DNA from: Membranipora membranacea
Taxonomy: Eukaryota; Bryozoa; Gymnolaemata; Cheilostomatida; Membraniporidae
Assembly (NCBI GenBank): GCA_914767715.1
Contig: OU612075.1
Span: 6,698,001 to 6,762,000 of the forward strand
DNA: 64,000 nt
Reading direction: 5' to 3'
The translations under genes were made by a program, and so were the position numbers. Below the pieces are notes generated by a model that saw nothing but the letters and a program-made list of their open reading frames with translations, had not been told where the DNA came from and ran no database searches. Shown piece by piece: positions 1 through 42,258 of this stretch; the first letter of the stretch is position 1, and each line of letters starts with the position of its first letter.

Positions 1-874
1 ATGTAGGGCTGGTCTCATATTAACCGCTCCTGGTTGTTCTACTGGTTTTGATATTTTTGGATTTTAGCTTTTTGATTACTCACAACAAATATGCAATATG
101 CTATGTGTTTCAATGTAATTGAGACTGCTTTGCGACAATTTTCCCATCCACTTTGTACTAGTAGTTTACTAAATTTAAGTCCTTTTGGTCTTGATGAACT
201 AACTCTTCTTCACCCTGTGAAACCAGCTCCATTGGAGATTGACAATATGCAAGTAAAAAACTTCTAATGGTTTTATTTTGTCTTCCTATATTTTGCGTTC
301 AAGTTTTTCGATTGTTTATAAGTTCAGTGCCTTGTTGCTTTCGTTTTGCCTATGAAAAATTTTGAACGGTTTTTACAATCATGTAGATAGTTTCCCTTTT
401 GATGCTATTATTTTCGGTTGAGAATACTCATACAGATAGATATCAGTGTCAATACGAAACCTTTATTACCTAATGCAGCTTAATTGTAATCTACTAACAA
501 GGAGACCCTCCTTGTTAGCAACAAAACACCAAGAAACTGACCAAACATACATTGAAAAAAGACACATGTTATCATTAGCACAATGACAGGCAAAAAAAAA
601 CATGAAACCACCTCAAAGTTGTGCTCTCATATTTGACGAACAAACAACTCCATACTTAAATAAACATCGATATTATAAAAAATAGTGTTATAGCATGAAT
701 TCTATCGACTACCAGTAGTTGATAACACCATGCAAAGATTAATCAGTAATAATAGGCAGGCTGACCTCAATAATGGCCTCTATGCATAGTGAGTGGTCCA
801 ATCAAAAGATAGACAGCGATAACATGCTTCTATCGTTGACTTTATGAACTTGCTCAAAAAAAGAAGGATAAATA
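1..874. other. STIM 3' UTR and downstream flank
   Basis: No coding signal. On the minus strand this is the 3' UTR of STIM and the sequence beyond it. It is AT-rich, with a short inverted repeat near 497-515 (gagaccctccttgttagc area) and a candidate poly(A) signal described separately. Confidence 0.6.
462..467 (-). terminator. Candidate poly(A) signal of STIM
   Basis: AATAAA on the minus strand, about 410 bases after the STIM stop codon. A second AATAAA lies at 268-273. I cannot tell which is used. Confidence 0.4.
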
Positions 875-23691
<22,817 letters not shown>

Positions 23692-24237
23692 GAACTATCC
23701 TTGCTTCTTCCCCCGTGTTAAGTTTACATAATTATCAGGTAGTGGTGTAGGTTTATGGCTTGATCAGGCAGTGGACTTAGATGACCGTGAGATTATTCTG
23801 TATGACGATAGACATAACCTTGCTCTTTGATGATGTTACTGGTAGGAGCTGAAAATGATAGAAAATAACGTGTACTTAAAAACAAAATAGGCCTTATCAC
23901 AAAGTCTCAGGCCTGTTGATTGCAAAAACCATTGAAACTTACACTCTTGGCTACTTTAACTTAGGACATGGGGTTAGTATAGTGTCGATAACAGCTGAAG
24001 TTAGTTTTGACTTGTAAGAAAAAAACAGGATAAAGTGTAAATGTCTATACTACAATGAGCGATGTTTTTTGGACTTTATCATTGCGATCACTTTGCTCAA
24101 ACGCCTTGCTAACATGGTCTTTCAATAAGGCAACTTTGTGCCCATATCGTCCACTCAGGATATAAATAGTTTCATCAAGGAGTGAGCCGATTCGGGCACG
24201 GAGCAATCAGAACGTGATATTGGCAAGTTCTAAATTG

Positions 24238-24275
24238 GAAAACCGCCCCCCCCCCCCCGTGGACGGTTTTAGTGA
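24238..24275. other. C13 run flanked by short inverted repeat
   Basis: GAAAACCG, then 13 C, then GTGGACGGTTTT: a C-tract held between AAAACCG and CGGTTTT. It lies about 550 bases upstream of the STIM start codon. It could form an i-motif or G-quadruplex; it could also be a length-variable homopolymer. Confidence 0.6.
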
Positions 24276-25278
24276 CAAGTCAGATACTCATCGATAGGAT
24301 TATATCACTAGTCCACAGAAAAATCCATAGAATAGGGTCAATGAACTAGCTCTTGGGAGATAGTGCCTTGATAAGGTTTAGTGCTGTAATTGCGATAAAC
24401 TTAATTATTGAGCCCAAGTACAGACTTCGCAAAATAAATAGAAAGGTTGTAGCTTTAATTTAATCTCTTCAATCAGGCATAAACTGACAGGCCTTTTTTA
24501 CAGTGGACTGCAATTTTTTGCTACTCAGAGCAGCATCGCTACTACAGGCCCACCGCTCAACAAGTCCGACTTCGGGAGTTGATTCAAGCTTGACACAGAC
24601 AGTGACTCAAACTGCTGTATCCAAAGCGTTCACTTAGGTGATGGAATCGGTGTCAATCATGTGCTGGTGTAGTGAAAACGCATAACATTGTTTTAAGTGA
24701 GACTAGTCAAGTCACATCAAATCCAGCAAAGCAAGGAGAAGGATTACTCCAAGTTAGTGCACTCCTTTGATAAAGAAACCTGCTCCTTTGACTTTTGCTC
24801 AATTCATAACCCATCCTCCTCCACTAATCAAAGCCATAAAGTAGAGGAAATAATAATGAAACACAAAGTTTTTAAATAATCACACAAACATACTATCAGT
24901 CAATGAGACATATAATTGATATGTACTAATAACAACATGAATGAATGAATATTGATTGTCAAATTGAATTTTTGGTTGGACTGGATTAATTGGCATTCTG
25001 ATTCATTAAAAAGCTTGTTGAGAAGTCATCAGGGTGTATCTGAATCAGAATATCCTCATCAGATTTTAGAAGACTTACCTCTTACTAAAGGACAGTGGAA
25101 GTTAGGAAGTTCTAGTGACTGTGGAGTTAATTTTTAGGTTATCCTTCTCATTATCGTAATGGCTTTAGAAAACAGAAAAACCTCAACTTGCCTACCAAAC
25201 TGAAACAACATCACAACAAGTGGGGGTGTGGACTAACAATGTTAAAAGGCTTTTGATTGGATGCTTAGGTATTTAAAC

Positions 25279-25284
25279 CACGTG
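25279..25284 (+). promoter_or_regulatory. CACGTG E-box next to SRA1 start
   Basis: ACCACGTGATC, 14 bases upstream of the SRA1 ATG. This is the core site of USF/Myc/TFEB-type bHLH-ZIP factors. A single 6-base match is weak evidence; the position close to a start codon is what makes it worth noting. Confidence 0.35.
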
Positions 25285-25297
25285 ATCAAAACAGAAA

Positions 25298-25325
25298 ATG
25301 GAGAGCACAGGAAAGGTTTTGCCAG
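25298..25325 (+). CDS. SRA1: SRA1 coding exon 1 (short)
   Basis: Encodes MESTGKVLP plus one base; donor CCAG|gttggc. Joined to exon 2 it reads MESTGKVLPAIHERGWNDPP, the same spacing from Met to ERGW as the internal Met of human SRA1. The exon is very short, and an earlier donor AAG|gttttg exists, but it gives the wrong phase. Confidence 0.72.
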
Positions 25326-28300
25326 GTTGGCTTTTACAACTTTTTAAGCTTTTATTTTCAGATTAGAATACTGTTTAGTAATTAATCTTAATTAACTTAT
25401 CATATTAATTCATATAATAGGGTGTATTTGATTTCTGAAACATGCAGCTAGAGCCTCAACACTTTTTAAAGCCGGTTTGTTCTGGCAATCACAGTTTGAG
25501 TGATCATTTGCAATCACTAACTAGACTAGTCAGTACCAACTTTTTGAGTCAGTGGTTGGTCTGCTTGGGTTTTCATGGTTATCCTGTTCCAGGACAAACT
25601 GGCTGGCTTGTTTGACAGGCTTGCTGGACCCTTGGATGTATCCTACACTAGGTTGTGTTGACAAGCTTTGCCAAGGCAGGCTAATCTTACACTACAATAA
25701 GAAGGATAGTTAGTCACTCTTCTTAGATTAGACCTAGCCTGGTCAGGCTGTTCCCATCCGACCCAGATAGCCTGCCCGGGTTATCTGATCCATGAGCCTA
25801 AACATTACATCCAATAAATCATTCATCCCTGCGCGGTATCAGTGTGCATACATGGCTTTACTTGTTTTAGAATTATCATTTTGAGTTTAGTTTTCACTTT
25901 TCTGCTGCGAGGGAATAATACATACATATATGTATAAGATAATCTTTTAGTTTGAAGGGCTGTTTGGTGAATCATGAGTGGGTATATTATGTACTGGCTA
26001 GACTGAGTTGTAACACCTATTAGAATTCATAACAGATGTTTACTACGAAATAACAACATGAATAATGTATGAGTTTTTGCAAGGGCCAGCTGATGCTTCG
26101 AAATATGTAATGGTATTTCCTTAATGACAGGATAGCATGTGATGGAATCAATGTATCCATGTTCAAGGGTTCTCTCATTTGATGGACAATCATCTTTCTT
26201 TTTTGATTGTTTTTCACACTTTTTATTCGACAGACAATAGCAGCCTGGGATGATGTTTTCCATAACATGCCAAAAAAATTACGGCAAAATTTGGGGGAAA
26301 AAGATAATGTTTTGTGTATGGGGGATTTATTTTGTATACTATGTTAAATTGTCTTCACAAGAGGACATAGACTTCTTGTTAACAATGAAAAACATTTTTT
26401 CATTCTAATCTGTTATTTCAAAGATCGATTTTTTCTTATGTTGTAGCAATTCATGAGAGAGGATGGAATGACCCTCCTCAATTTCTATATGATGCACAGA
26501 AACAAGCAGGTGCGATATCGACATCCAACCCACTGGCGACTAACAAGCGTGTCGGACATGACCTAGCAAATATGGCCGCCGGACAGCAAACATCTGCTGG
26601 TGTTCAGCATACAGGTAGGAACCAAAGTGGAATATAGAAACTAGAAACACAGTATTGATACAAACACTGGTTGCTGAGATAAGTTAGTCTAGAGTTTAGA
26701 GACTTCACTTGTCAATCAAGTCTTTACTGGCCATTTACGCTTTACTCTCCCACGGTGAAGCTTCTTCTCTCTAGCTATAGCAAATGATATATACATAAGT
26801 ATGCCTAATAGAGATAAAAACATTTGGCTTACATTGTTGCACACCATACACTTATGATGTCATTCACTTATCGTTCGGGAGTGGTGGATGAACTAGTGAG
26901 GATTAGCACAATCATTATTTTCTGATTTTATTCAGAGTTGTCCCTACACATAATAAAAGAGTATAACTCCCAATAATATTGACAGTTTACTAACAACATG
27001 ATTTTAAAGTAGAAGACAACACTGGCACCACTAAATACATATCAAGATGCAATTAACTTTCACCAGTAGGTAACATACTCAACAATAGAAATCCTAGGTA
27101 TAAGCTTTGGATCTGCACCACAGAGCAGTCAGTAGCTCCTCCACCCCATGGCTGCAATAAACTGAATTAAGTTGAGAAGCTATTATAATCTCAAAGAAAA
27201 CGCTTAATTGTGTTATTGAAAGCAATACTTTTGTTTTTGTAGATGATTTTGTAACTGAGATGAATGTTTATATATTTAGATTGACACAACAAAAGATAAC
27301 TGCTTCGATTCTAGAAAAAAATTACTTTCTACATCACTTTTTTCCAATAATATATTCGTTTGGAGAGTACGGGTATTGGTGTTACTGAAACAAAATGTGG
27401 AAGAGAGTTAGTAATTGAGATAATTAAAATTTTCAAATTTAACATTTATATATAACATCAAAATTTAGAAGGAGTACATCATTACGCATCAAATATCAAA
27501 ATATAACTTTTGTGGTTGTCTTTCACTTTAAAAGGGAGTCAAATATTGAGGCCCCACACACACCACACAAATCACTAGTTTTAAAAAATCTTTTTCGTAT
27601 AGTGAGCAACTGTGCTTCAACTTAAAATTTCAATAAATTCATGTAATACTTTGGGGACAGAACTGCCAAAACTACTAATTTGGAGACCCTCCTACACCAA
27701 TATTAGAAATTTGTTTATTTCTGGTTGAACGTGTTTTTCTGTCTGTAGGTGCTGCACCTCCCTCAACAGGCACTAGTGTACTGGCTCCTCCAGCCTCCTT
27801 GGCGCACGTACCTATACTCAATATGCCTGCTAGCGACAATTCTACTCAAGGTGATGGGGATAACTCAGCAAACATCGATATCACCCCTCCTGACATAGCA
27901 GATGACGCGGAGCTATGTCAGTATTGTGTTAGATGTTTTACAGAGTGTACACAGAGGCTTAAAGAACAAAATGTGATAGACGTATGTATAATGTATAAAG
28001 CTCCATCTACTTCCCCCCTCCCGCATTTGAAATGGACCTTGCTTGATAAACAAGAGATATTAACAACCAGCCTATGAAAGCCTGTAATGCTATTTGCTTC
28101 TGTCTGCCCAAATCATGACGCCTGGAAATTTTGAAAACTCCACTGGGTCTCAAAATTGGATCACAACCGCTGGCACGCCCCGATACAAGGTGCAATACTA
28201 TCTAGGCTGATTGCTCAGACAACTACAGGTGCGAGTTTGCGGCATTACATGATCAAACATTCAGTTCTTCGGAGCATGTACACAAGCAGCTGTCTGAACA

Positions 28301-29943
28301 CTGAGACTGACCAGGGAGTTTGTCCGAAACTCCCTACCAACGGATGATTTTTGTTGACTAAATGTACAGGCGCTTTTGTTAGTACCAATTCACTCACAAA
28401 TGAAAATGACTACTATTGGTTGCGTAATGTACTCAAAGAAAGATTTCAAACTTGGAAAAATTTAAAATATCGCATATTAGTTACACTTTGGAGTTATCTA
28501 GTCCCGGAACCAGTTGTGTTATTATTTCGGAATAATTTGGCACTAGTATTATTAGGACACAACATGTTGTGTGGGAACTGACCATAGTTGTTGTCATTCA
28601 TTTGTACACGTTGAGCTGTTGTGTGTTTAGACTGAATCAGGTCCTAAAAGCCTAATCACTTCTCCTTAGATATTGACAGAATCGACCAAGAGTGAAATCC
28701 ACTAACTCTGCTTGAAATACTTTGATCAGGATTGCAATACACAAAAAGCATGGAAGGCTTTTCACAGCTCTTATGTAGACTGCCTATCTACATATGGAAG
28801 CATTGGGAGTCATAACTGAACAAGTGATTGAAGCAATTCTAGAGCAAAATATAGTCAATAAACTTACACTGGGGTAGATCTCTTTCAAAAGTAGTTATAT
28901 CCCATGATGATTCCACCATCTATGGAAAATCAAGTGTAGAGCGGATCCTAGAGCCAAATGTCATAGCAGTCATTCAAGTGTTTATTGATGGGACAGTTGG
29001 GTAGATAAAAGCCTGCTTTCTCATAGAGCTATGCAAAATACTGCAGCTTGCATCAAGCATATAAACATAACAATTACGAGCCCTTAGCAAGTGATGTCAC
29101 AACCAAATTAGCATTATGAGAAATAAACTTTGCAGACACATTGATTCAGAGATTAAAAATACTTATTTTGGTTGCTTTTGTTTTAGACCTTACTACCATA
29201 AATCTTCAAAATCACAAACATTATGGACACATTCTGAACAAAAAATTATTTTGTCCTGTGATGTCTATCTCAATTGTAGGAACGCCTGGCTAAAGATGTT
29301 ATCAAGAGAATCGGGATATTTGAGAAATCATGGAAGGCTTCTAAGATCTCAGCTGGTGCTAAACCAAAATGTGCTACGTTATCTCGAGGTAATCATAAGA
29401 ACCTAGAACAGAGCAGCATGTCATCATGACTTATACAGTCACATGCATTAATGCAAATTAACTGTGATTAGAGCTAAAAATATGCAAAGATTCAATCGAG
29501 AGTCTATCCCAAAAATTCAAAGATTACATAAATTTTCAAATAACCATTATATTCCTTACTCGCTTGGAGCAGAGAGCTTGGGACAAACTCCGTGCTCAGA
29601 GTGATAGAAATGCAATATAAACCTCCAAACTAGAGTTGTGTTTTTTATATCAGAGAGAAGATAAATTCTCACATGCTTTTGTATATTACTTTGGTCAGGG
29701 GTTTGTCCCTAACTCCCTTGTTTGATGTTTGTCCCAACTGCCTGGTTGCATAGCGCAGGTTCACACAGGTAGCTTCTTTGCTTTGGTAATTCTCAAACTG
29801 ATCTTCATTTTTTTTCAGCTCTTGAACTGGAGGCTTATAAACGGGCAGATGAAGTTCATCTACAACTCATGACAGATCATATAGCCGAGGTTAGCCAATG
29901 GATCATAGGAATCAAAAAGCTCATACAATCAGCACAGCAGTAA
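25298..29943 (+). CDS. SRA1: SRA1 (steroid receptor RNA activator protein), complete, 5 coding exons, 220 aa
   Basis: SRA1 protein is a small nuclear/cytoplasmic co-regulator with a C-terminal helical bundle (SRA1/Sec31-like fold) known from the vertebrate SRA locus, which also makes a non-coding RNA. Exons: 25298-25325, 26447-26614, 27749-27981, 29280-29388, 29819-29943 (663 nt, phases consistent). Conserved N-terminal motif ERGWNDPPQFLYDAQKQAG (human ERGWNDPPQFSYG), a Pro/Ser-rich linker, and C-terminal helices ending DEVHLQLMTDHIAEVSQW then IIGIKKLI (human [21 protein letters not shown]). Length is close to human (~224-236 aa). An in-frame TGA lies five codons upstream of the ATG. STIM lies head-to-head and LONRF tail-to-tail. 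Confidence 0.94.
25326..26446. other. SRA1 intron 1
   Basis: AT-rich, no coding signal. A partial family-1 fold-back end lies at 25640-25683 and a short G/C-rich inverted patch at 25735-25790. Confidence 0.6.
25640..25683. mobile_element. Family-1 fold-back element, fragment
   Basis: GTTGACAAGCTTTGCCAAGG CAGGCTA resembles the right end of the complete family-1 copies; the left end is not clear. Confidence 0.45.
26447..26614 (+). CDS. SRA1: SRA1 coding exon 2: ERGWNDPPQF motif
   Basis: Residues 10-65. IHERGWNDPPQFLYDAQKQA is the hallmark of the family; NKRVGH aligns with human TKRVA. Acceptor ttgtag|, donor ACAG|gtagga. Confidence 0.95.
26615..27748. other. SRA1 intron 2
   Basis: 1.1-kb AT-rich intron. 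I see no repeat family, exon or other structure in it. Confidence 0.6.
27749..27981 (+). CDS. SRA1: SRA1 coding exon 3: linker and first helix
   Basis: Residues 66-143: Pro/Ser/Ala-rich linker (GAAPPSTGTSVLAPPASLA) followed by DDAELCQYCVRCFTECTQRL, the start of the helical domain. It has four Cys in this helix. Acceptor ctgtag|, donor ATAGAC|gtatgt. Confidence 0.9.
27982..29279. other. SRA1 intron 3
   Basis: 1.3-kb intron with only chance open frames. No recognisable element. Confidence 0.6.
29280..29388 (+). CDS. SRA1: SRA1 coding exon 4: helical domain
   Basis: Residues 144-179: ERLAKDVIKRIGIFEKSWKA, matching human VCDDISRRLALLQEQW in pattern. Acceptor ttgtag|, donor CGAG|gtaatc. Confidence 0.9.
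29819..29943 (+). CDS. SRA1: SRA1 coding exon 5: C-terminal helices
   Basis: Residues 180-220 and TAA stop. DEVHLQLMTDHIAEVSQWII is the most diagnostic segment. Acceptor tttcag| after a long T-tract. Confidence 0.96.
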
Positions 29944-30299
29944 CACTAGGCAAAACGATATACACTCTTCATTGTGTCATGAGCAAAGTCATATCAATTT
30001 AACATGTATTTTATATGTAAAGTATTTATGTTTACATGTAAATTAATTGAGTATTTATGTTTATGTTCATCTGATACAACCTACGTGTCGCAACAGGACG
30101 GACTAGTCAATTATATCATACAATACAAGTCTAGGTCTTCACACTGTTATCATCTCAGCTGACGTGTGATAATATAATCTGAGTGTGATATGATCTTTTA
30201 TTTCTATGAAGTGCAACATTTTTACTTGATTCAATACATGTCGAGCAACGTCAGACATTTCTAGTCAACAGTGTAAGCCAAGACATTATACCGTTATTT

Positions 30300-30415
30300 T
30301 CTCAGATGTAGAGTGATAAAGGAACCTTGTTGAATTTTCTCAACTAGAGAGTGTTAAAAAAACCTTGTTGAATATCTTCAACTGTAGAGTGATAATATAA
30401 CAGTGTTGAGTTTTC
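30300..30415. repeat. Degenerate ~50-bp tandem repeat
   Basis: CAGATGTAGAGTGATAAAGG, CAACTAGAGAGTGTTAAAAA and CAACTGTAGAGTGATAATAT mark successive diverged units in the SRA1 3' flank. Confidence 0.65.
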
Positions 30416-30427
30416 AAGTATTTATTA

Positions 30428-30433
30428 AATAAA
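30428..30433 (+). terminator. Candidate poly(A) signal of SRA1
   Basis: AATAAA about 485 bases after the SRA1 stop codon; another AATAAA lies near 30534. Choice uncertain. Confidence 0.4.
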
Positions 30434-30943
30434 ATAAGATGAAGATGATATCCAGAATATCAGAGGGGTACTGAACTGAGAAAAAAAGAAGAAACAATAA
30501 TTGATTTGAGCAAGGACCTGATTCCTTGGTCTGAATAAAATAAAACCTAATATACATCAGTATAAAAAAATAACAGCTTTAACTATAACGTATAATATCT
30601 CAAGCCAGCAAATTGACACCATGTGGCATCTTCACAAATTTGCGTCAGATGTGTCCACAGAAAGTCTCTCGCAGTTTGTAGAATTCTGATATATCTACTT
30701 GAACTTGAAATCATGAATACCACTATGAAGAGGATTCAGGACCTTGATGCGCCAATATGTACATCAACCGGTAATAAATAAAACAAACAAAGGACCAAAA
30801 CAACAGGTCGCTTTGAAAAAGAACTGATTCTGTTCTATTATGTGAATCAGTGAAATGGTCTTATAGACTCAGAGTACCCTTCACCGCTCTATGTTGTCCT
30901 CAGACTCGGACATTTATGAAAGACATCAGTTTATGAACATATC

Positions 30944-30949
30944 TTTATT
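30944..30949 (-). terminator. Candidate poly(A) signal of LONRF
   Basis: AATAAA on the minus strand, 108 bases after the LONRF stop codon. Good spacing for a short 3' UTR. Confidence 0.5.
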
Positions 30950-31056
30950 ATACTCCCTCAGCAATATCATAAACCAAAATATTTAAATAAGAAGCCTAGC
31001 CCTAGGCCAAGAACAGTCAGTATGAACAATATGATGGACAAGGGCTGCTCGGATAG

Positions 31057-39056
<8,000 letters not shown>

Positions 39057-39871
39057 AGTTACACTCTACTGATATAATGAAGATATCCTTCACTGATGAC
39101 TGCAGTTTTACCATTAGTTGAGAGGCAGTGGTTTGTGTCCTCTAACTAAATGACAACTGAGTTAGAACATGAGGAAAACTTTGTTAGTGATTATGACTTC
39201 AGCTTATGATATAATGAATGACCTATAAACTATATCCGGTGCGTTAGTCTACATAACATCATTTTTTTAAATTCAAGATTTGATCAGCCTTTTTTCTGGT
39301 ATATCACCATTCTGAAACAAATCTTACATTTCTTTTGTGTGTCCTGCAGCAATAATAACACATTCATACACATCTTTCAGTCGAAAGTTTACATCAAAAA
39401 ACCATTTGGCTAAATAGGTCATGACCTGAGTACCTCCGACGGATATTCCCCGTCTTTCATGTACCAAATAAAATAGGAAACAAAGGCTAAGGCGCGTGAG
39501 GCAAGTGCACGTGAGTCAACGTGCCTACATCAAGTACCATATATTTGGAGTTGGCTCCTCCCCAATCAAGTGTGCTATAATATTGGTCTTTAGGCAAAGT
39601 TTGTGCCCTATGTTATGGCGAACAGATATTTCAAAATATATGTACCAATGCACCTTGCACCAATGCATCCGTTGGCGCAAACACATTTAGCTGTAAATTT
39701 AACTACAATCTACTGAGTTATGTTTATCATTACTAGCAGTCTTGCTTATCGTCTTGCAACATAACAACTCAAAGGTTCTGGTTGCTCGAACCAATCCTTG
39801 GTAAGTACAGCTCCCCCGATTACTCTTGCTTTGCCCTTAGTAAGTCGTGGTAGTCAGCTCGCTACAACCTG

Positions 39872-40060
39872 CTAATCACCATTCACCAACTCTTGTAACG
39901 CTTTACGTTCTGCGTAACATGACTGTACCTTATATATTACTAGTATTGCTGCTGTGGAGCCTAGACGCATATCACGATCAAGGAGCGCCCGCCGCCCACC
40001 AGTGATTAATGAATGAATTTTGTAATCGGATATAAAATAAGTTGCTTTTAATCTACTCAA
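39872..40060 (-). pseudogene. Possible LON-domain fragment (weak)
   Basis: The open frame contains ITGGRRALLDRDMRLGSTAA, which with one gap resembles VGGRRFRVLDRGMRDGYNTA of the adjacent LONRF gene (GGRR, LDR, MR, G, TA shared). It lies about 0.8 kb upstream of LONRF on the same strand. I see no convincing exon borders. It could be a decayed duplicate of one exon or chance similarity. Confidence 0.2.
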
Positions 40061-41503
40061 CAGCCATTCTCATGCTCAAAATTACAATCAAGTTGGACCG
40101 TATCCTAATATTTTCACTGAAAAGAAATTTGGCAATCCAGAATGACAACTGAATGACCAATGTTCCGATTGCAATAGTGACCATCTTCATTAGGTGGGGA
40201 TATCATATTCTTAGGCTATTGATGAGTATTTCTGGCATAGAAGGACGACATGACGACAAGAGTGTATGCAATGATGGAAGTATGTGCACATCAAATTGTT
40301 GTTTTCCAGAAAGAACATCTGACATCAGCTTGTGGTAACCTGGAAATTTTCAAATTCGTCGGACAACATGATCTCATCATAATGTAAACATACAGGGATT
40401 TGAAGATATCAAATACAAATCTACAAAATACATGTGGGGGAACATGTGCAATTAAATACCCATAAATCGTTCACAATACTTTTACAAAACCCACATATCG
40501 ATCAGCTATTATTTTGACACTTGCATTGTATTGGAAACATCAACAATACTTATGGGGCTCGATGGGATGAGATATTTTGGAAACATTTTTGACTGCCATT
40601 CTAATATGAATTCAAGATTTGAACTGGATGCACTCTGGCCCGGCCATCCAGTTATTAAAGATCTCATCACGCACAAGAAGAAATACAATCATGGAAGGTC
40701 AGGATTATTGGGATAAGAAAAAATCTCACTCTCATTTGAAGACTTGATACCCTGTGATACCGTATGAGAAACCTTGAGTTCGCTTAGATTTTTTTATTTC
40801 CGGTTTAGTATGGGCCTACAGACTGAATGCTGATGTGGCATGGGAGCATTTGATGTTGGATGCCCTTCCTACCACCACCTCTGAACACAGAAACAGGAGG
40901 CTCTCCCTGAAAACATGACCTCTCGATTGACAGAACCTTGCTCTATCCAGGAAGGCCATGTTAAAGTTCATAGCCCTGCCAGTGTCACTAATTCATGTTT
41001 GAAAGTCGAGAGCGTTAATAATCACGGAATTCTGTATAATTTTCCACTTGATACTGGTTGAATGACTGGTGAACATGTGGACATCCATGTGCCTGGATCT
41101 CATGGGGAAGGGAGTCACCAATAGGACAACAAAGCATTGAAGCTGGTACAAACAGGCTCAATGTGATTGCCCAAACAATAACAGGTTGACACTTGCAGGT
41201 GAGGGAAATGTAGTATAAGTCTTTAAATATCTATTGTGATGGAGCTGCAGAAAAATCCAGTTGAAACAACAATTTCCTAGACCTTCCTTCCCTGTCCTGA
41301 AGTCTAGTTGTTGCAGTTATATGACCATTTGAGAACAGGGGCATTACTAATAATGGAAAAATTAAAGTTTTGTAACCCATGTTTGACATTTAGAGTTAAA
41401 TACAGAGATGTGATTGCATGGATGTCAGAAATAATTACACCATCTGCATGGATTACCCAATGCCCAGGCCTTCACATCGTGATTATACTTTTCAGTTGCC
41501 CAG

Positions 41504-41509
41504 TTTATT
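41504..41509 (-). terminator. Candidate poly(A) signal of LRCH (distal end)
   Basis: AATAAA on the minus strand, about 470 bases after the stop of the distal terminal exon of LRCH. Confidence 0.35.
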
Positions 41510-41976
41510 ATTAATGCCGTTTCTTGAATGCATCAAAAAAGAGTCAAAACAGCCATATATATAAAGCGATGTGCACAGGAACAATTATATGGAACCTCAT
41601 ATGAAATAAATAGTCAGAAAACTATATGATATAATATTATGACTAGCGTAACCTGAAAAAATAACAAAAAACCTAATTTGCAATACAAGTATATCATTAT
41701 GTAAAAAGTCCATTGAATGCAGCTGTAACATTGATATGCCTACTCGTGTTTGCTGATGAGAAAAAAAAGAGAAAAAGAAATATAATATTGTTCAGTGTAG
41801 AAAAAGGTAGCGAAGCTGCATTGAACGTTGATCAAAGGAACATTGATCGAATCTCAAACCATGGTTTTTTATATAAAAAATATCAGCAAAAAAGAAAATT
41901 AAAAAGAAAATGGAAACACTAATTGATCTTATAAAGCACTATTTACGTTTTTTTAAAGTTCATGCCAAATACAAAC

Positions 41977-42258
41977 TTATACAACAGAATGGAGGGGTGT
42001 GTTTTGTGAGCGTCTACCATGCGAAGATGAACTGTTAGTTCTAGAATGAGGCTGTGCAGATGCGGACCTAGCTCCGGTCGCTAAACCCGACCTTGATCTT
42101 GAGGGCGTTGACCGACTCCCCACAGAGGACTGACCATTTGGTGAGGAGCTGTGGCTAACTTTGCTGCTCGCTTTTATATCTATCAGCGTTTGTATAGTTT
42201 TACACAGAGGCGCAGGCCTCTTTTCTTCCAAAATATCGGATGTGCTGCATGTACAGTC
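41977..42258 (-). CDS. LRCH: LRCH alternative terminal exon B: CH end plus soluble Ser/Arg tail
   Basis: 93 codons and stop. DCTCSTSDILEEKRPAPLCK then TIQTLIDI repeats the same CH end as exon A with different residues; the tail is Ser/Arg-rich (SVGSRSTPSRSRSGLATG) and ends TPLHSVV, fitting a class I PDZ ligand (S-x-V). Acceptor acctcgcag|. Used if exon A is skipped. Confidence 0.8.
   Translation of the reverse strand, partial: DCTCSTSDILEEKRPAPLCKTIQTLIDIKASSKVSHSSSPNGQSSVGSRSTPSRSRSGLATGARSASAQPHSRTNSSSSHGRRSQNTPLHSVV

Larger units (their letters stand above)
23692..25297. promoter_or_regulatory. Shared STIM/SRA1 upstream region (head-to-head)
   Basis: STIM (minus) and SRA1 (plus) start codons face away from each other across 1.6 kb with no other gene. 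Both promoters should lie here, possibly with untranslated first exons. Visible landmarks are a C13 run with flanking inverted repeats (24238-24275) and a CACGTG box next to SRA1. No TATA box can be assigned with confidence. Confidence 0.5.
29944..31056. other. 3' UTRs between convergent SRA1 and LONRF
   Basis: Tail-to-tail spacer of 1.1 kb. A degenerate ~50-bp repeat (30300-30415) has the words CTTGTTGAATTTTCTCAACT and GTAGAGTGATAA two to three times. Candidate poly(A) signals for both genes are listed separately. Confidence 0.6.
39057..41976. other. Intergenic: LONRF promoter side and LRCH 3' flank
   Basis: 2.9 kb between the LONRF start and the LRCH last stop, both genes on the minus strand. 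The LONRF promoter and any 5' UTR exon should lie within the first few hundred bases. A minus-strand open frame at 39872-40060 has weak LON-like similarity (see findings). No other gene is visible. Confidence 0.55.

Noticed and set aside
26020-26268. Minus-strand frames with Lys-rich and Cys-rich products in SRA1 intron 1
   Set aside because: Two overlapping frames are open over AT-rich intron, with no domain and no splice sites.
39861-39960. Possible tRNA or tRNA-derived element
   Set aside because: No cloverleaf or B-box that I could complete; the GGCGGGCG patch alone is not enough.
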